DNA from: Plantago ovata
Taxonomy: Eukaryota; Streptophyta; Magnoliopsida; Lamiales; Plantaginaceae
Direction: 5' to 3'
DNA: 64,000 nucleotides
Assembly (NCBI GenBank): GCA_028274465.1
Contig: CM051456.1
Coordinates: 10,133,745-10,197,744, forward strand
In this document: one piece after another, positions 20,831 to 33,641 of the stretch
Layout of the letters: each line of letters opens with the position of its first letter
Numbering within the stretch: position 1 is the first letter of the stretch
The notes under the pieces: model-generated
Seen by the model: only the letters and a program-made list of their open reading frames with translations
What the model was told of the DNA's origin: nothing
The model's database searches: none
Program-made: the position numbers and the translations under genes

Positions 20831-23800
20831 TCAGGCTCCAATGGCTTTCTGGACAAGCTCAGTTTGTTCTTTCACATGAACTGTGTAAAATCCGGTTGCT
20901 GTGGCAGCTGATGGACCACGGCCAATGTAGTTTATGTTGTCCACATTACCTCTACCCAGGGCCTTCATTGCGGTGCCGAGACGAGGTGCAATATAGCTGA
21001 AGCCACCCATGTTCATGGGCTCTTCCTGACACCAGACAATCTCTGCATCTGCAAAAAATGAATGGAACCACAATAAATTGCTGTATCTTCTGTAAGCTTT
21101 AAAATCATTATTGAACATCATAAAGTGTCAAGGCTCTCAATTCTGGTATCACACAGTTGTCTAATACTTGTAGGCGTACTGGATCAAAATAGCAATTCTA
21201 GACCTGAAATTTTCTTCAGCGTTATGCAAAAATTCTACCCTCCTGACCTAAGAGATCTTGGCGAACACATGTTAGATCCATTATAGCAAAAATTGCAATT
21301 GACCAGGTCCTGACAACCCTTTACAATTGCTGCTTGGATCCCTAATTGGTTTTACCTATGATAACTTGACTGTTTTAATGCACATGTGACATGTCCAAGA
21401 TGATACAACCCTTTACAATTGCTGCTTGAATCCCTAATTCGTTTTACCTATGATGACTGTGTTTAATGCACATGTGACATGTCCAAGATGACAGAAGGGT
21501 CAGATTATTAGTTGTAGGGTCAGATTACTAGTTGTTCCAGCTTCCAAATGAAGGTTATGACTACAATCTCTATGGTTTATGGAATTATATAAGCAAGATA
21601 ATTTATACATTCGGCGACTGAAAAACTTACTTGGATATCTCTTCAGTTCACGTTGGATGAGATCATATGGGAAGGGGCAAAGCTGCTCCACCCTACAAAT
21701 GGCAACATCTTTTCCACCAACTTTTTTCCTCTCTTCATCAAGCTCATAATAGACCTGCCAAAGGAAAGCAGCAAAGTTATTTTCAGAACCTATGAAATAG
21801 TATGTAGCATACACTTCCAACTATAACATGTCAAAAGCAGTGACATGGCAAAAAATAAAATCAAGTAAAAAGAGAGAAACACAAGAGATGACAAGAATAT
21901 GCATAAATGCAAGATGCAGATGGTTCATACCTTCCCAGAGCAAAGCACCAGACGTCTAATACCCTCTTCAAGATCTGAGTGATCATTTTGGTCCTTGATT
22001 AAACGCTTAAATCTGGTTCCTTGTTTGTCAAAACCAGGGTGGCCTTGAACATCATCGAACTCAGAAAGATTGGATTTGCATTCCTTATGACGAAGCAAGT
22101 TCTTTGGTGCAATCACAATGAGAGGCTTACGGAATTCCCTGTGTATCTGGAAGGGAAAAAAAATCATGAACCGTGTTAACTTGAAAGGAACTTCCTCAGA
22201 TACAAATTGATTTAGTGATTCAAATTCACTTACTTGGCGCCGTAAAACATGGAAATAATTTGCAGGAGTAGTCACATTTACCACCTGCAAATTAACCTCC
22301 TGAATTTGCTTCCTTAGGGTTGAATCCATCTCTGGAATAACGTTGGGATTGTCATCACTCATCTGCAGTTCAATACAAGTCAAATTCACATTTCCGAGTG
22401 AAATTATGAAAGCCAACTAAATATCTCAACTCAAAGTACCCCTTATCCAGAAAGACTATTATAAGGGTGAAGATTGACGGAGTGTTCACAAAGGGGGCAA
22501 TGCCAGGTCAACAAAAGGTAAAAATTAGGCAATTGTAATACTGCATCCTCCAAACCGCAAGAACCACGAGTCAGGTAAGCCTTCTATAAATTTACTAGTG
22601 CCTAAAAGCACTAATTTGGCAGCAGAAGAGGCTAGCGTCTCTGTTACTTCCACATTTACAACTCTGCCGTCACTTCAAATGTTACGTTAGAATTGCTATT
22701 GCTTCAAAATTTTCATGAAGAAAAATTATTTATTCATATTTAACCCAAATTAAACTATGCATGCATTTCAATACTGCACGTTCCCTCCACCCCATACTAA
22801 AATGTACAATTACTATTCAGTATTCACAGGATTGTTTTTCGGAAAAAAAATGATAAAGACACTAAAAACGTGGGGAATATCATTTTGTGAGAAGAAATTT
22901 GATATGTTTTAATGGAGGGATTTCGGACCACCTAAAAAGCAACATGTGAATTTTGTTCCAGGACGGAGGGAATAGTAAAACTTAAACTACTCTCACTACA
23001 TTTAACTCTGCTAAAACTAGGCTAAGCATCTTATAATAGTATTGACCAATTTATTTGATTTTCTTAATCTGAATGAAAAGTCAAACTGGACAAGTACTTA
23101 CTACTTAGGGACAGGTAGAAATTATGAAGCTAGAAGTAAAGGTTCTTTGTCTATCTTCTTTGCAAAATTGAGGTTAACATCCCTGAGAATATCATTCACC
23201 AACAAAAATTCAGTAATCGTCAACAGGGTGGGGTAGTACCTGAAGGAAACGTTCTATGCGAGCACTAGAATGCTCTGGGCCTTGACCATCATATCCATGG
23301 GGTAGCAGGATAGTTAATCCAGTTTGACGCAGCCATTTAGCTTCACCACTGCTCACAAATTGGTCGAATATAACTTGAGCCCCATTTGCAAAATCACCGA
23401 ATTGGGCTTCCCATATGACCAGGGAGTTGGGGTTTTCCATAGAATAGCCTAGTTCGAATCCCAAAACTCCAAACTCTGAAAGAGAACTGCAGGCGAGAGC
23501 AACAAATATTAGAAAAACCTAGTAGTGATTTAAACAGATCCTATGTAATGTTTGAAACACCATAAGGAAGATGGAACAAGAGTAAGCAGAGTAACTAAAC
23601 GTACCTGTTGCTCACAGTAAACATCTCTTCATTTTGGTTCATCATAACATGATCTAAGGGACAGTACTGTTCCCCAGATTCCTGATCATGAATAACTGAG
23701 TGTCTATGGCTGAAAGTACCACGCTCAACATCTTGCCCACTCAACCTGACATGATTTCCCTCCACAAGCAGAGTGGCAAAAGCGAGTGCTTCTCCCACAG

Positions 23801-25913
23801 CCCAGTCGATACCTTCCCCGGTCTCAATCATCTTTGCACGGTCTTCGAAAATTCTTTTCACTGCTCTATGGGGTTTGAAAGTTGCAGGAAGGGTTGTTAT
23901 AGCTTTTCCAACATTCTTCAGAATCTCTGGTTTGACGCTGAAAAACAAAAGTTTGTTCAACTCCTGCAGTTTCCACCAATAAAGAGAGATATATAATGAT
24001 CTAATAATAAGTATATTTCACATTACCCAGTGTTACGGATGCGAGAAAGCTGTTCCGGGGACTTAAAACCAGCCCAGTAAGCTGATAACCAGTCCCTTCT
24101 TTGAGGCACATACTCTTTGCTGGCTATAAATTCTTCATTGAGAATTCTGAGAACTTTGCTGTTTAACTGATCAATGTCCTCTTGTGTAACCTGGCCAGAT
24201 TCTAAAAGTTTCTTTTGATAAATCTCTTGTGCAGAAGGATGACTCCTGATAACCTGAAACCAATCAATTGACAACATAAAAATCTACAAGGAACTACTCA
24301 AGGAACGACACAACTGATGCAGATGGAGACAGCTTAAAAAACAAAAGTAAACCAGCAAATACCTTGTACATTTTAGGTTGAGTGAATGATGGCTCATCAA
24401 TTTCATTGTGCCCAAACCGACGGTAGCATACAATATCAACTACAACATCAGTATGGAATGTCTGACGCCATTCTGCAGCAAGTTCACAAGCATGCACAAC
24501 TGCCTCCACATCGTCACCATTGACATGAAAAATAGGAGCACTTAGAGCTTTAGCAACATCCGTACAATACTGTGAAGATCGTCCAGCCCTGGGGTCAGTA
24601 GTGAATGCCACTTGATTGTTCACCACTATGTGAATGGTGCCACCAGTAGTGTAATTAGGAAGGGCACTAAGATGCAAGGTCTCATAGACAACACCTTGTC
24701 CTGAGAAACTACCATCACCGTGAATCAGTATACCCATGTTCTTTGTTCTGTCAAGGTCATTAGAGTAGTATTGCTTTGCTCTTGTTTTTCCTACCACAAC
24801 AGGATCTACAGCTTCTAAGTGACTGGGATTAGCAACCAATGATAAGTGGATTCTCTTACCACCCCTTGTTGGCCTATCATATGAGGTTCCCAAATGATAT
24901 TTAACATCACCAGTTCCTGTGTAAAGGCCAACTTCATCGATTGGTTTGGTACCACCACTAAACTCGCTGAATATTTGCCTTAGTGGTTTACGGACGACAT
25001 TACCAAGAACATTCAGTCTTCCTCTGTGGGACATACCAATGACTATACTCTCCACCCCAAGATCTGATGATCTGTCAAACATCTCCTTCATCCCCGGAAT
25101 CAACGTCTCACAGCCTTCAAGACCGAACCTTTTAGCTGCCGTCCATTTGGCTGCCAAGAAGTTCTCAAATTGAGTGCTCCAAATAAGCCGGTCAAGTATC
25201 GCCTCACGCCTCTGCCGGTTGTACTGAGTTGGTGTTGGAGTTTCTATTTTGTCCCTCAACCAGTTACACTTCTCACGATCAGCAATGTGCATGTACTCAT
25301 AACCGATACTTCCACAATAAGCCTGCTCTAATCGCGTCAATATTGCCCTCAAGGTCTGTACAGGGCGATTTTCAGACAAGAAACCATTCATTGTCCAGAC
25401 ACCAATGAAGAATTCTCTGTCAAGGTCAGCTTCTGTAAAACCATAGAGAGCCGGATCCAGATCATCAGGAATAGACCTCTCTTCCAAACCCAATGGATCA
25501 AGCTTAGCTTTCATGTGCCCATTGACCTGGTAAGCCCTCAAAAGCAACAGCAGTCGCATACTCTCCTGTATCGTCTGGCCAGAAAGTCCAGGAGAGGTGG
25601 TAGCTTGCCCAACAAAGTTCCTAAAGAAGTTGTCCCACGATTCATCCACACTGCTCGGATCTTGCTCCCATGCTCTCTGAAGCTCTTCAAGATACACACT
25701 ACTCGTCCCATCCAAAAAGCTATCCGTCAACCTAGACAGCGGAACAGGACGAGGAACAGGCGCTGATTGCTCCTTCGACCTGAATATCGAAGAATGAATC
25801 TGTCGCGTCTGGCCAGCAACAACCCGTGTCCGTATCACATAGGAACCACTCTGCGACAAAGACCGCCTAACTGCGAGCTTAGCCACATTAGACCCCGCTC
25901 TAAACCACGTCAT
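20831..25913 (-). CDS. 2-oxoglutarate dehydrogenase E1 component, mitochondrial
   Basis: Eight coding exons on the minus strand: 25913-24363, 24253-24027, 23937-23605, 23486-23240, 22362-22234, 22146-21931, 21754-21631 and 21048-20831. They sum to 3045 bp, or 1014 residues, the usual length for plant OGDH E1. The Arg/Ser-rich start ([17 protein letters not shown]) looks like a mitochondrial presequence. The thiamine-diphosphate motif runs from GDGSFSGQG (about residue 400) to VVNNQ. Other family blocks are [46 protein letters not shown] and [10 protein letters not shown]. The enzyme decarboxylates 2-oxoglutarate in the TCA-cycle complex with E2 and E3. Every intron has GT-AG ends and the frame is kept across all joins. 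A 5' untranslated exon near 26440-26520 appears to be spliced to just before the ATG. Confidence 0.97.
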
Positions 25914-26520
25914 TGCAACTACCAGATCAGAGAAACCAACACTGCAATGCCCAGAATCACACTCTCACGCTTTAGCAAATCCAATCAACTGAATCAAGCT
26001 ATATCACTAACCATTCTATCTTCAAAACAACCTGACCAAAAAAATGCAAAAATGGTCAAGTCACTGAATAGAAATAGCAAAACACGTCAATCATATGCTG
26101 TTAACACGTTATCTACACACAAAACGAATAATTTCAAGCAAAATTTTCAGATAACAGTCAGCATAAATCGAGTCTTACGGCGCAAGCAAAAACAAAATTG
26201 ATCGAAATTGTGACAGCTTAGTAGATTAAGAACTGATGAAAACCTTATACTAAAATGACAATACTAACAGCAAATCGAACACATCTATTTCAAAATCGAG
26301 AAAAATTGAGAAATTGAGATCAGATTTTTGGATCAAGTCAACAAATATGAAATAATACCATAGCACAATATAATCTCAGCAATAATACATCAGATTGGGT
26401 AAAACAAAATCGATGCTCATCTGGAAATGATTGATACCTGAGGAGGAGGAGGAGGAGGAGAAGAGGGCAAAATCAGCGTATCCGAGTTTTTGCTAATGGT
26501 CTAGTGGACTGTTATTCTCT
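25914..26520 (-). promoter_or_regulatory. OGDH 5' untranslated region with leader intron
   Basis: On the minus strand a GGAGGAGG-type purine/pyrimidine leader near 26440-26460 ends in CAG|GTATCAATC, a good donor. An acceptor-like TAG lies a few bases before the ATG at 25913. This implies a roughly 500-bp intron in the 5' leader. Transcript data are absent. Confidence 0.5.
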
Positions 26521-27249
<729 letters not shown>

Positions 27250-27849
27250 GTCATTAAGTACGTTAATAATAAAATGTACTTTTTGTTCATAAAAATCAAA
27301 GACTGTGTCTTTAATTAAATGGAATATGTAATCGATAATAATACTTATATTTATTAGTCTATCTCATTTGTATATTTTGATTTATCTCTTTTATGGTATT
27401 TTTTTATCTTTTTCTTTTTTTAGGATTTTCAATATTTTTATTAGAAAAAGCATAAGGATAAGTCATCCCAAAACATATGATTTGATTCCACGACAAGCAG
27501 TATCAAGACATGTACATATAATTAAATAGTAGAAGTAGGCTTATGCATTTGTGGTGGTGCGAGATTAGGGAGAAGAACTCAGCAACCGAGGTCCACCCAC
27601 ATAGTGGAGGGTGAGTCAGAGACGACATGCTATGGTACCCCAGGGTGAGTAGCTAGGAGTGGGTCGAGTCCGTAGCACTGCGGAGCAAGAGCCTAGTTCG
27701 GATCTGCTCTATTGGTCGAGGTTAGGAAATTAATTAAGTAGAACATCTAGCTTATGTTGTTCCAGCATTCAATCAAGCCAAGAGCCACTACTTTACTGAT
27801 TCATTGCATGGCATCTTGAAGTGATATAGACTGGCTTCGGTTTCTCTCT

Positions 27850-27990
27850 ACATGGGGGAATTTGTCTATCATGGAGGAGGCCTAATAGGTCTCCCCCTCA
27901 CTATAGCACATATGCCCCACCGTGGGGCCCACATGCATAGTGAGAGGGGGGCTTCTTAGGCCCCCCTAGGATAGAAAAAATTGTGGCATG
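27850..27990. repeat. Foldback (hairpin-forming) element
   Basis: Two inverted arms of about 55-60 bp meet at CCCCACCGTGGGG (27914-27926). The left arm TCTATCATGGAGGAGGCC to CTCCCCCTCACTATAG pairs with CATAGTGAGAGGGGGG to CCTAGGATAGA on the right, with scattered mismatches and small bulges. It is GC-rich inside AT-rich DNA. It may be a small foldback transposon or the source of a hairpin RNA. Confidence 0.6.
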
Positions 27991-28378
27991 GGCAGATTCT
28001 ATGTGGCGTTTCACTCCTATTTTTCTTAAAATAATAGAAGGGTCAATTTTTTTTAAATACCCTCTTAGCGTCTTTACTCTTTAATATCGTTTTAAACCAT
28101 ACTAGTTGAACAAATACATTTTGGTCCACAAATTTGACCAAGAGATGAATTAAGCACTGTTTCAAAATTGAATTTCTTGGCATCCAAACAGCCTTAGTAT
28201 TTCAAAAAAATAAAAATAAATAAAACTAGAAAACAATCTAACTAAAATAATAAAGATTAATTTATTTTTTAAATGTTCATCTTCTTCAAACATGCTTTAA
28301 CAATAAGAAGAAGAAAATAACTAAAAAGGTAAATTAACACTCCGATCGGAGCAATAGTAATGACATTGTGAGAGCGGG

Positions 28379-28463
28379 GCAGAAGCTCCACTTTTAATGG
28401 TGGAGCTCTGCTGGTCTGCTCTATCTAGACCTGGCGGAAAGGTGGAGCTCTGTTGGTCTGCCA
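28379..28463. repeat. Hairpin plus direct repeat
   Basis: GCAGAAGCTCCAC (28380-28392) and GTGGAGCTCTGC (28401-28412) form a short hairpin. GGTGGAGCTCTGCTGGTCTGC at 28400 is nearly repeated at 28440. Just upstream (28339-28352) is ACTCCGATCGGAGC, the same palindrome core that forms the array at 45038. Confidence 0.5.
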
Positions 28464-28611
28464 AAATGAAGGCCTACCGGAGTTTTAGGGTAGAAGAAGA
28501 AGATATTGAAAAAAAGAATAAAAATTAGAAAGTTAAAAATACAATAAAATGGTTAGGGACTTGTTTGTTTTGCCATTTTAGAGGTAATGACACTTTTGTA
28601 ATTAATGCATG

Positions 28612-29060
28612 CTCAACCCCAAAAAGAGTTTGGCTCGAGCTCGAAAATAAGGCTCGAGCTCGGCTCTTTGGCTCGAAAATGTCGATTTGGGCCTTAACGA
28701 GCTCGAGCCAAGTCCATAATAATTTTTTTTTTTAAAATATAAAAATGTGAAATAAGATGTTAAAATAGAGGGAATTAATATTACACATTAAAAATTAATA
28801 TGCCAAATGATAAAATTATCAAAAGTCTAACTAAATTCAAACATAAATAATTCAAAACTGACTGATGTACTTGAAAATGTAGACTATAGTATGAATGACA
28901 TGTAAATATATCAAGCCTGACAAGCCGAGTCGAGCTCGGCTTATTAACGAAACGAGCTTAAATTTAGGCTCGAGCTCGGCTCGAAAACCTTATCGAGCGA
29001 TCCGGGTACTCGATAAACCTTATCGAGCGATCCGGGTACTCGATAAGGCTCGGCTCGTAT
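28612..29060. repeat. GGCTCGAGCTCG-rich repeat, with 30-bp tandem duplication
   Basis: Repeated GGCTCGAGCTCGGCTC-type words occur on both flanks of an AT-rich core (28625-28710 and 28920-29055), suggesting an old transposon with subterminal repeats. A 30-bp unit starting at ACCTTATCGAGCGATCC is exactly duplicated at 28987-29016 and 29017-29046. Terminal boundaries are not clear. Confidence 0.5.
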
Positions 29061-29267
29061 AGCAGCTAGTAAAACTTGAAGGTAGCAAAATATGAACGTC
29101 CAGATACGAAGGTGAGAAATTGTTATTTCCCCAAACAAATGTACATTCGCCCAAAAATCTTACACGGTAGAAACTACGTCGTTTGCAAGCAGCACTTCAA
29201 CAAGTTCAACCCAGCCCAGCAATAATCCGGGTTCTTCTTTGTACTTCCAAAACCACAAGTGAAGAAA

Positions 29268-31739
29268 ATGGCGTCGTCGGTGAAATTCGTGCGATGTCCG
29301 CCCAACTCAGCCAACCTCGCGGAGGCGCGTGTCCGCGTGATCGATTTCTTCAAGACGGCTTGCAGATCTATCCCAACTATCATGGAAATCTACAACATCG
29401 ATGATGTTGTTTCACCCGCCCAGCTTCGCTCCATCATCGCCTCCGAGTTCCGGAAGAACGCTCAGATCACGAACCCTAAGGTAATTGCTAGATTTCTGTG
29501 TCTGATTAGTGATTTCTGAATGACTGTAATATCGGATAGTGGTGGTGTTATTAGAATTGGAATTAGGTCTAGTAGTTTAGTTTTCTGATAGATGGAATTG
29601 GTAATGTATGTTGAATTGAGCTGTTTCTGTGTCTCACTGTAGAGGAGATTAGGGAGTATTGATGTTGTATCTGGTAATGCTGAGAGGAAAACTGGACTTT
29701 ATTATGCATTATGCTGGGATGGTACTTAGATCAGTGTGTGATCAATGCTGTGGCATTAGAAGCCTTGGCACAAAACAGAATTATGCAGCTACTAGAAATC
29801 TGTGTTTTAGGTAATGCCAAGTAAAAACACTAATTTCGTTTAACCTGGCCACATAATACATCGATTTAACCTCAAAGATTGGTCGGAGATGAATAGTTAT
29901 CCTAGGTGTGTGAGTTATCTGGACATTAACAAATAGAAAATTCGTGAAAAAGAATGAAGTCCACTAAATCTGGCATGCTTAGCTATGAGCTGAATTTGGA
30001 TTCCACCTGCATTAGTGTAATTCTTTTAGTTGAGGATTATGTATATTGTTGCTGAATGTAAGTGTGATGTTCATTATAGTTTGTTTTGATAATGGTTGCC
30101 TGGTTTTATGAGTTAACATGGTAGAATTTGTATACTTTTTGTAAGTTTCGGTAATGGAGGATACAATCAGCAACATTTTACTTTTATCTTTACTGATGTA
30201 TTCATGAGCATGCTATTATGATCCAGCTGCGTAAATTGCTTTTATTAGCGATACATTCTTTAAAGATTGTATATGTGACTCGCTGGTTGTCCTTTTTTTT
30301 TTTTTCACAGATGAGTAGTATTAGTATTAACCTAGGAATTAGATGAACTTCAAATTGATGTTTGATAAAGTTTAAGCCCATCATAATCATGATATTAAGA
30401 CGTTTGTGAGCTATTGTGTAGACACCACTGTTCATCTAACATGTAATATTTTATCAAAGATTATGTTATGACCTTATAGTGGCCAGAACTTGGCTCCTGC
30501 TGTTCCATAGGAGTAACTGTAGCTGGTTGAAGAGTCAAGATCATTTGTCAGTTGCATAGAAGTAATATAATTGATAAATCAGGAAGGGAATTAAGGTTAA
30601 TGTATCGGGTCAAGACTCAAGAGGATAACTGGGGTAGGAGCACCATAGTTTCTAAGAGTAAGAGTGTAATTGTGTAACAGAAGAGTAATGCCATGGAAAT
30701 CCCCTGTTTGCAGTTTCACAGGAGACAGCTTGGGTGAATGGGTGTAGTGTAACTGTGGGCCCAGTCACACCACAAACAATTCCCTCACTCCAAATAATAC
30801 AATTTGGCAAGCCGTTTTTGTTTGTCCTTTCATTCTTCCTGTCTGCTGAATATATGGTTTGGAAAGATTTGATAGTAAAATAAGAAGATGAAGTGTTGTG
30901 GTATCATTAAAAAATACTATGATAAGTCATTGTCATCTGAAAAACTTATTAGTATGATCTTAAGCTCACACATTTACTGGATGTGAAGTTGTATGAGGTG
31001 CCCTGTTCCATGAATAATACTATCATGTAATCCTTTAGGTGACTGTCACTATGATAAAGCCGAGTGCCCACTGCTCATCACTCATAAATACACATGATAT
31101 CTGATTAGTGCCTTATACTAAATATTTTTTCAAAAAAACTGGCTGCTTGTTTATTAATGTTTTTGCAACTTCGAAGGCTTTAACTTTTCGAGCATGCATG
31201 GATATTATGGATATGTTGATATTTGATAACTTGAAGTCCTGAGTAAAATCAGCACAACATTGGAAGGGCTTCTTCCTGAAACAGTGTTTGCTCTTTGATA
31301 TTATATTTAGTCATAAGATTTAGAATGACCATTTCGATTGAGAGCTGAATTTTGTACTTTTACTGTAGATAAAATTCTGTTAAGGAGATCTGAATTTTGA
31401 ATTTGATTATTTCGCAACTTAAGGCTTCAGAAATTAGCCAGTACCATGAATTTTGATTGTTTCTGTCCTTCAGGCGGCAATGTAACATCTGCAATGCACA
31501 AGTTAAAATAGCAGTAAACCTTTCTTCTGATTTCTATCGGTGATGCACAGGTCATTGATTTGCTTCTCTTCAAGGGGACTGAAGAGTTGAATAATGTCGT
31601 GGAGCATTCAAAGCAACGGCACCATATTCTTGGCCAGTACATCTTAGGCCGTAAAGAAATATCACAGGACCAAGGAACCACCAAGGTTGAAACCCAAACT
31701 GAATTTCTCCAGAATTTCTACAAAGGCAACTACTGCTAA
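29268..31739 (+). CDS. Complex I subunit B14 (NDUFA6), LYR family
   Basis: Two coding exons, 29268-29480 and 31551-31739, separated by a 2070-bp GT-AG intron, give 133 residues. The protein begins MASSVKFVRCPPNSANLAEAR and contains the LYR-type region RVRVIDFFKTACRSIPTIME, then VIDLLLFKGTEELNNVVEH and QYILGRK, ending NFYKGNYC. This matches plant NDUFA6/B14 in sequence and length. It is an accessory subunit of the mitochondrial NADH dehydrogenase matrix arm that binds acyl carrier protein. From memory, the Arabidopsis orthologues of this gene and of CFAP20 both lie near At3g122xx-123xx, so the pair may be ancient microsynteny. AATAAA-like signals follow about 50 bp after the stop. Confidence 0.95.
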
Positions 31740-31864
31740 ACCTTTTTCCTGGATTTATGATGGTTTTCCCTTTGTATGTTTGCTCCAATAAAGAGAAATT
31801 GACATTTGTTATGCCGTTGTTTCTACTGTTGGATAAATTTTCAGATTGATGAACTGACCATGCT

Positions 31865-31921
31865 TATTATTATTATTATTATTATTATTATTGTTGTTGT
31901 TGTTGTTGTTGTTGTTATTAT
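31865..31921. repeat. ATT/GTT trinucleotide microsatellite
   Basis: A run of ATT units followed by GTT units, about 57 bp, shortly after NDUFA6. A similar ATT tract at about 32690-32750 follows the duplicated NDUFA6 tail, supporting their common origin. Confidence 0.9.
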
Positions 31922-32469
31922 GTTAAACAAATCCGATATGACTAGTTTATAACCCGACCGACGGGTATTATATAAATATTTATTTTTCTGTCCTCTTAGT
32001 GTAACTGAGCATTTCTTATTATGCTCCTTTTTATTTTTAATGAAAAATCTTTGGCCGATTAAAAAAAATAATAAATCAAACATTGTTAAAAGTGCTAAGT
32101 AACACCATTTTTCTCCTCTACCACACCAGAGGCCTCAAATGGGGTTGAGAACTTGAGATGTGATTATTATACCTTTACAATAGTGTCGTCTTACTTTTCT
32201 TCAAATGAAGCTGCACTTGCCATGTTTCTTCATAAATTCTCATATAGACACAAATAGTGATTGTGTAAGACTCATTTTTCTATATTTTTTCTCATCTATC
32301 GCAGCAAAGTCGTTAAATGGGATTGAGCCATGATTATATCACATTAAAAAGAGCATAAGAAACAAAATGAATTGTGCATTAGATATTTAGATCACATCAT
32401 AAACATTTCACACTAAAACTTGCATTATGATTTACAGGATAAAACGATAGCAAATAACCTTGGGAATAA

Positions 32470-32760
32470 ATAGCCATTACCATGAATTTAGGCTTCAGAA
32501 ATTAGCCATTACCATGAATTTAGGCTTCAGAATTTCTACGAAGGCAACTACACTGCTAAACCTTTTTACTGCATTGTATGTTTGCTCTTCTCTAGGGCCT
32601 CCAATAAAGAGAAATTGACATTTATTATGCCGTTGTTCCTACTGTTGGATAAATTTTCAATGAACTGATCATGCTTAATATTATTATATTATTTTTATTA
32701 TTATTATTATTATTATTTATTATATATTATCTTATTATTATTATAATTATGTTACTAAAT
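32470..32760 (+). pseudogene. Decayed duplicate of the NDUFA6 3' end
   Basis: 32526-32690 repeats the end of NDUFA6: the codons for NFYKGNY (now AATTTCTACGAAGGCAACTA), the stop region, the 3' untranslated words CCAATAAAGAGAAATTGACA and GTTGGATAAATTTTCA, and the following ATT tract. Immediately upstream, GGCTTCAGAAATTAGCCATT copies NDUFA6 intron sequence near 31424-31450, and this piece is itself partly doubled. Most of exon 2 is missing, so the copy came from genomic DNA and later lost the exon body. No coding function is expected. Confidence 0.75.
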
Positions 32761-32936
32761 AATTGGTTTCAGATCTTTTTGGTTTATCGTGTCGATCATA
32801 TAAAATTTGAAATCTTTTCCTAAATGTTATTTGTTAGTACAAGAAGTCTAATTTAAGAAGGATTCTTGCATGTAAAAAACACTACTCAAGTAATTAATAA
32901 GCAACCATATACAGCATCTCTTTAGCAAGATTGGCA

Positions 32937-33641
32937 ATGGCAATGGCGTTCGTACCGTTCGTACAAGTGCTCATCAGTCTGATGGCGTTTCTCTTTTCAG
33001 CTGGTCTGTGCACCTTGTATATCCTTCAAACTCTGCTCAAACTTCTGGAACTACATACCGTGGTCCTGTCATACCCGTTTTTAGCTTCCATGTTCAACAA
33101 CTTCATCTGGTTTTTCTACTCAGGCGCGGTCTGTAAGACTGTCACTCCAACGCCGCCCTACGTTATTTCGCTCGTGTCCTCCTGTCTTTTCAAGTTGTTT
33201 TTTGAGATCTGCAACATTTTCATCTATGCACGTTTTTCGCAGATCAGCTGGAAAGTAAAGCTGGTAGCAATTCTTTTACCGCTCACTGTGTACTTCACGG
33301 CGTTGGCTATTGCTCTTTCAACAGATATCCTGCTCTATAGTACCAAGTATCTGGGGCCTGTAGGTATAGCCACTGGGATTATTATGTACGCTTCTCCCTT
33401 GATCGACGTCGCCAAGTGCTGGAAGGACAAGTCTCTGCAGGAGTTGCCAACCTTGTTCTGTGTCTGTGGAGGATTTTTTCTGCATGGACTCGTGTGGTTT
33501 GGTGCTGCCCTTGTCGCGACCAAGATTGATTATTATCTTGCTGTTGCAAGCGGGATTGTAATGCTTTTGGTGCCTATAGAACTTGGACTGATTTATAAGT
33601 TAAAATTGAAGTTGTTTTGCACTGTTCATCCTGAAGTTTAA
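32937..33641 (+). CDS. Divergent, intronless SWEET-like (MtN3/saliva) membrane protein
   Basis: A single exon of 234 residues starting at MAMAFVPFVQ. About seven hydrophobic segments fit the 3+1+3 SWEET layout. In the second half LGPVGIATGIIMYASPL, KCWKDKSLQELPTLF and GIVMLLVPIELGLIYK resemble the second MtN3 repeat of SWEET sugar transporters (YASPL, KTKSVEYMPF, then a tryptophan-containing helix). The first repeat is much less alike and lacks the usual SPxPTF. Ordinary plant SWEET genes have five or six exons, so an intronless member suggests retroposition or strong divergence. Sugar transport is an inference from the family and the substrate cannot be told. The upstream in-frame Met (32937) is preferred over the next at 32943. 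Confidence 0.7.
   Translation: MAMAFVPFVQVLISLMAFLFSAGLCTLYILQTLLKLLELHTVVLSYPFLASMFNNFIWFFYSGAVCKTVTPTPPYVISLVSSCLFKLFFEICNIFIYARFSQISWKVKLVAILLPLTVYFTALAIALSTDILLYSTKYLGPVGIATGIIMYASPLIDVAKCWKDKSLQELPTLFCVCGGFFLHGLVWFGAALVATKIDYYLAVASGIVMLLVPIELGLIYKLKLKLFCTVHPEV

Noticed and set aside
24946-26201. Plus-strand open frames opposite OGDH exon 1 and its leader
   Set aside because: Composition follows the antisense of a conserved exon, and there is no known domain.
27540-27740. Moderately GC-rich block that looked like a structured RNA or gene fragment
   Set aside because: No stable cloverleaf, rRNA or coding pattern could be recognised, and there are no repeat borders.
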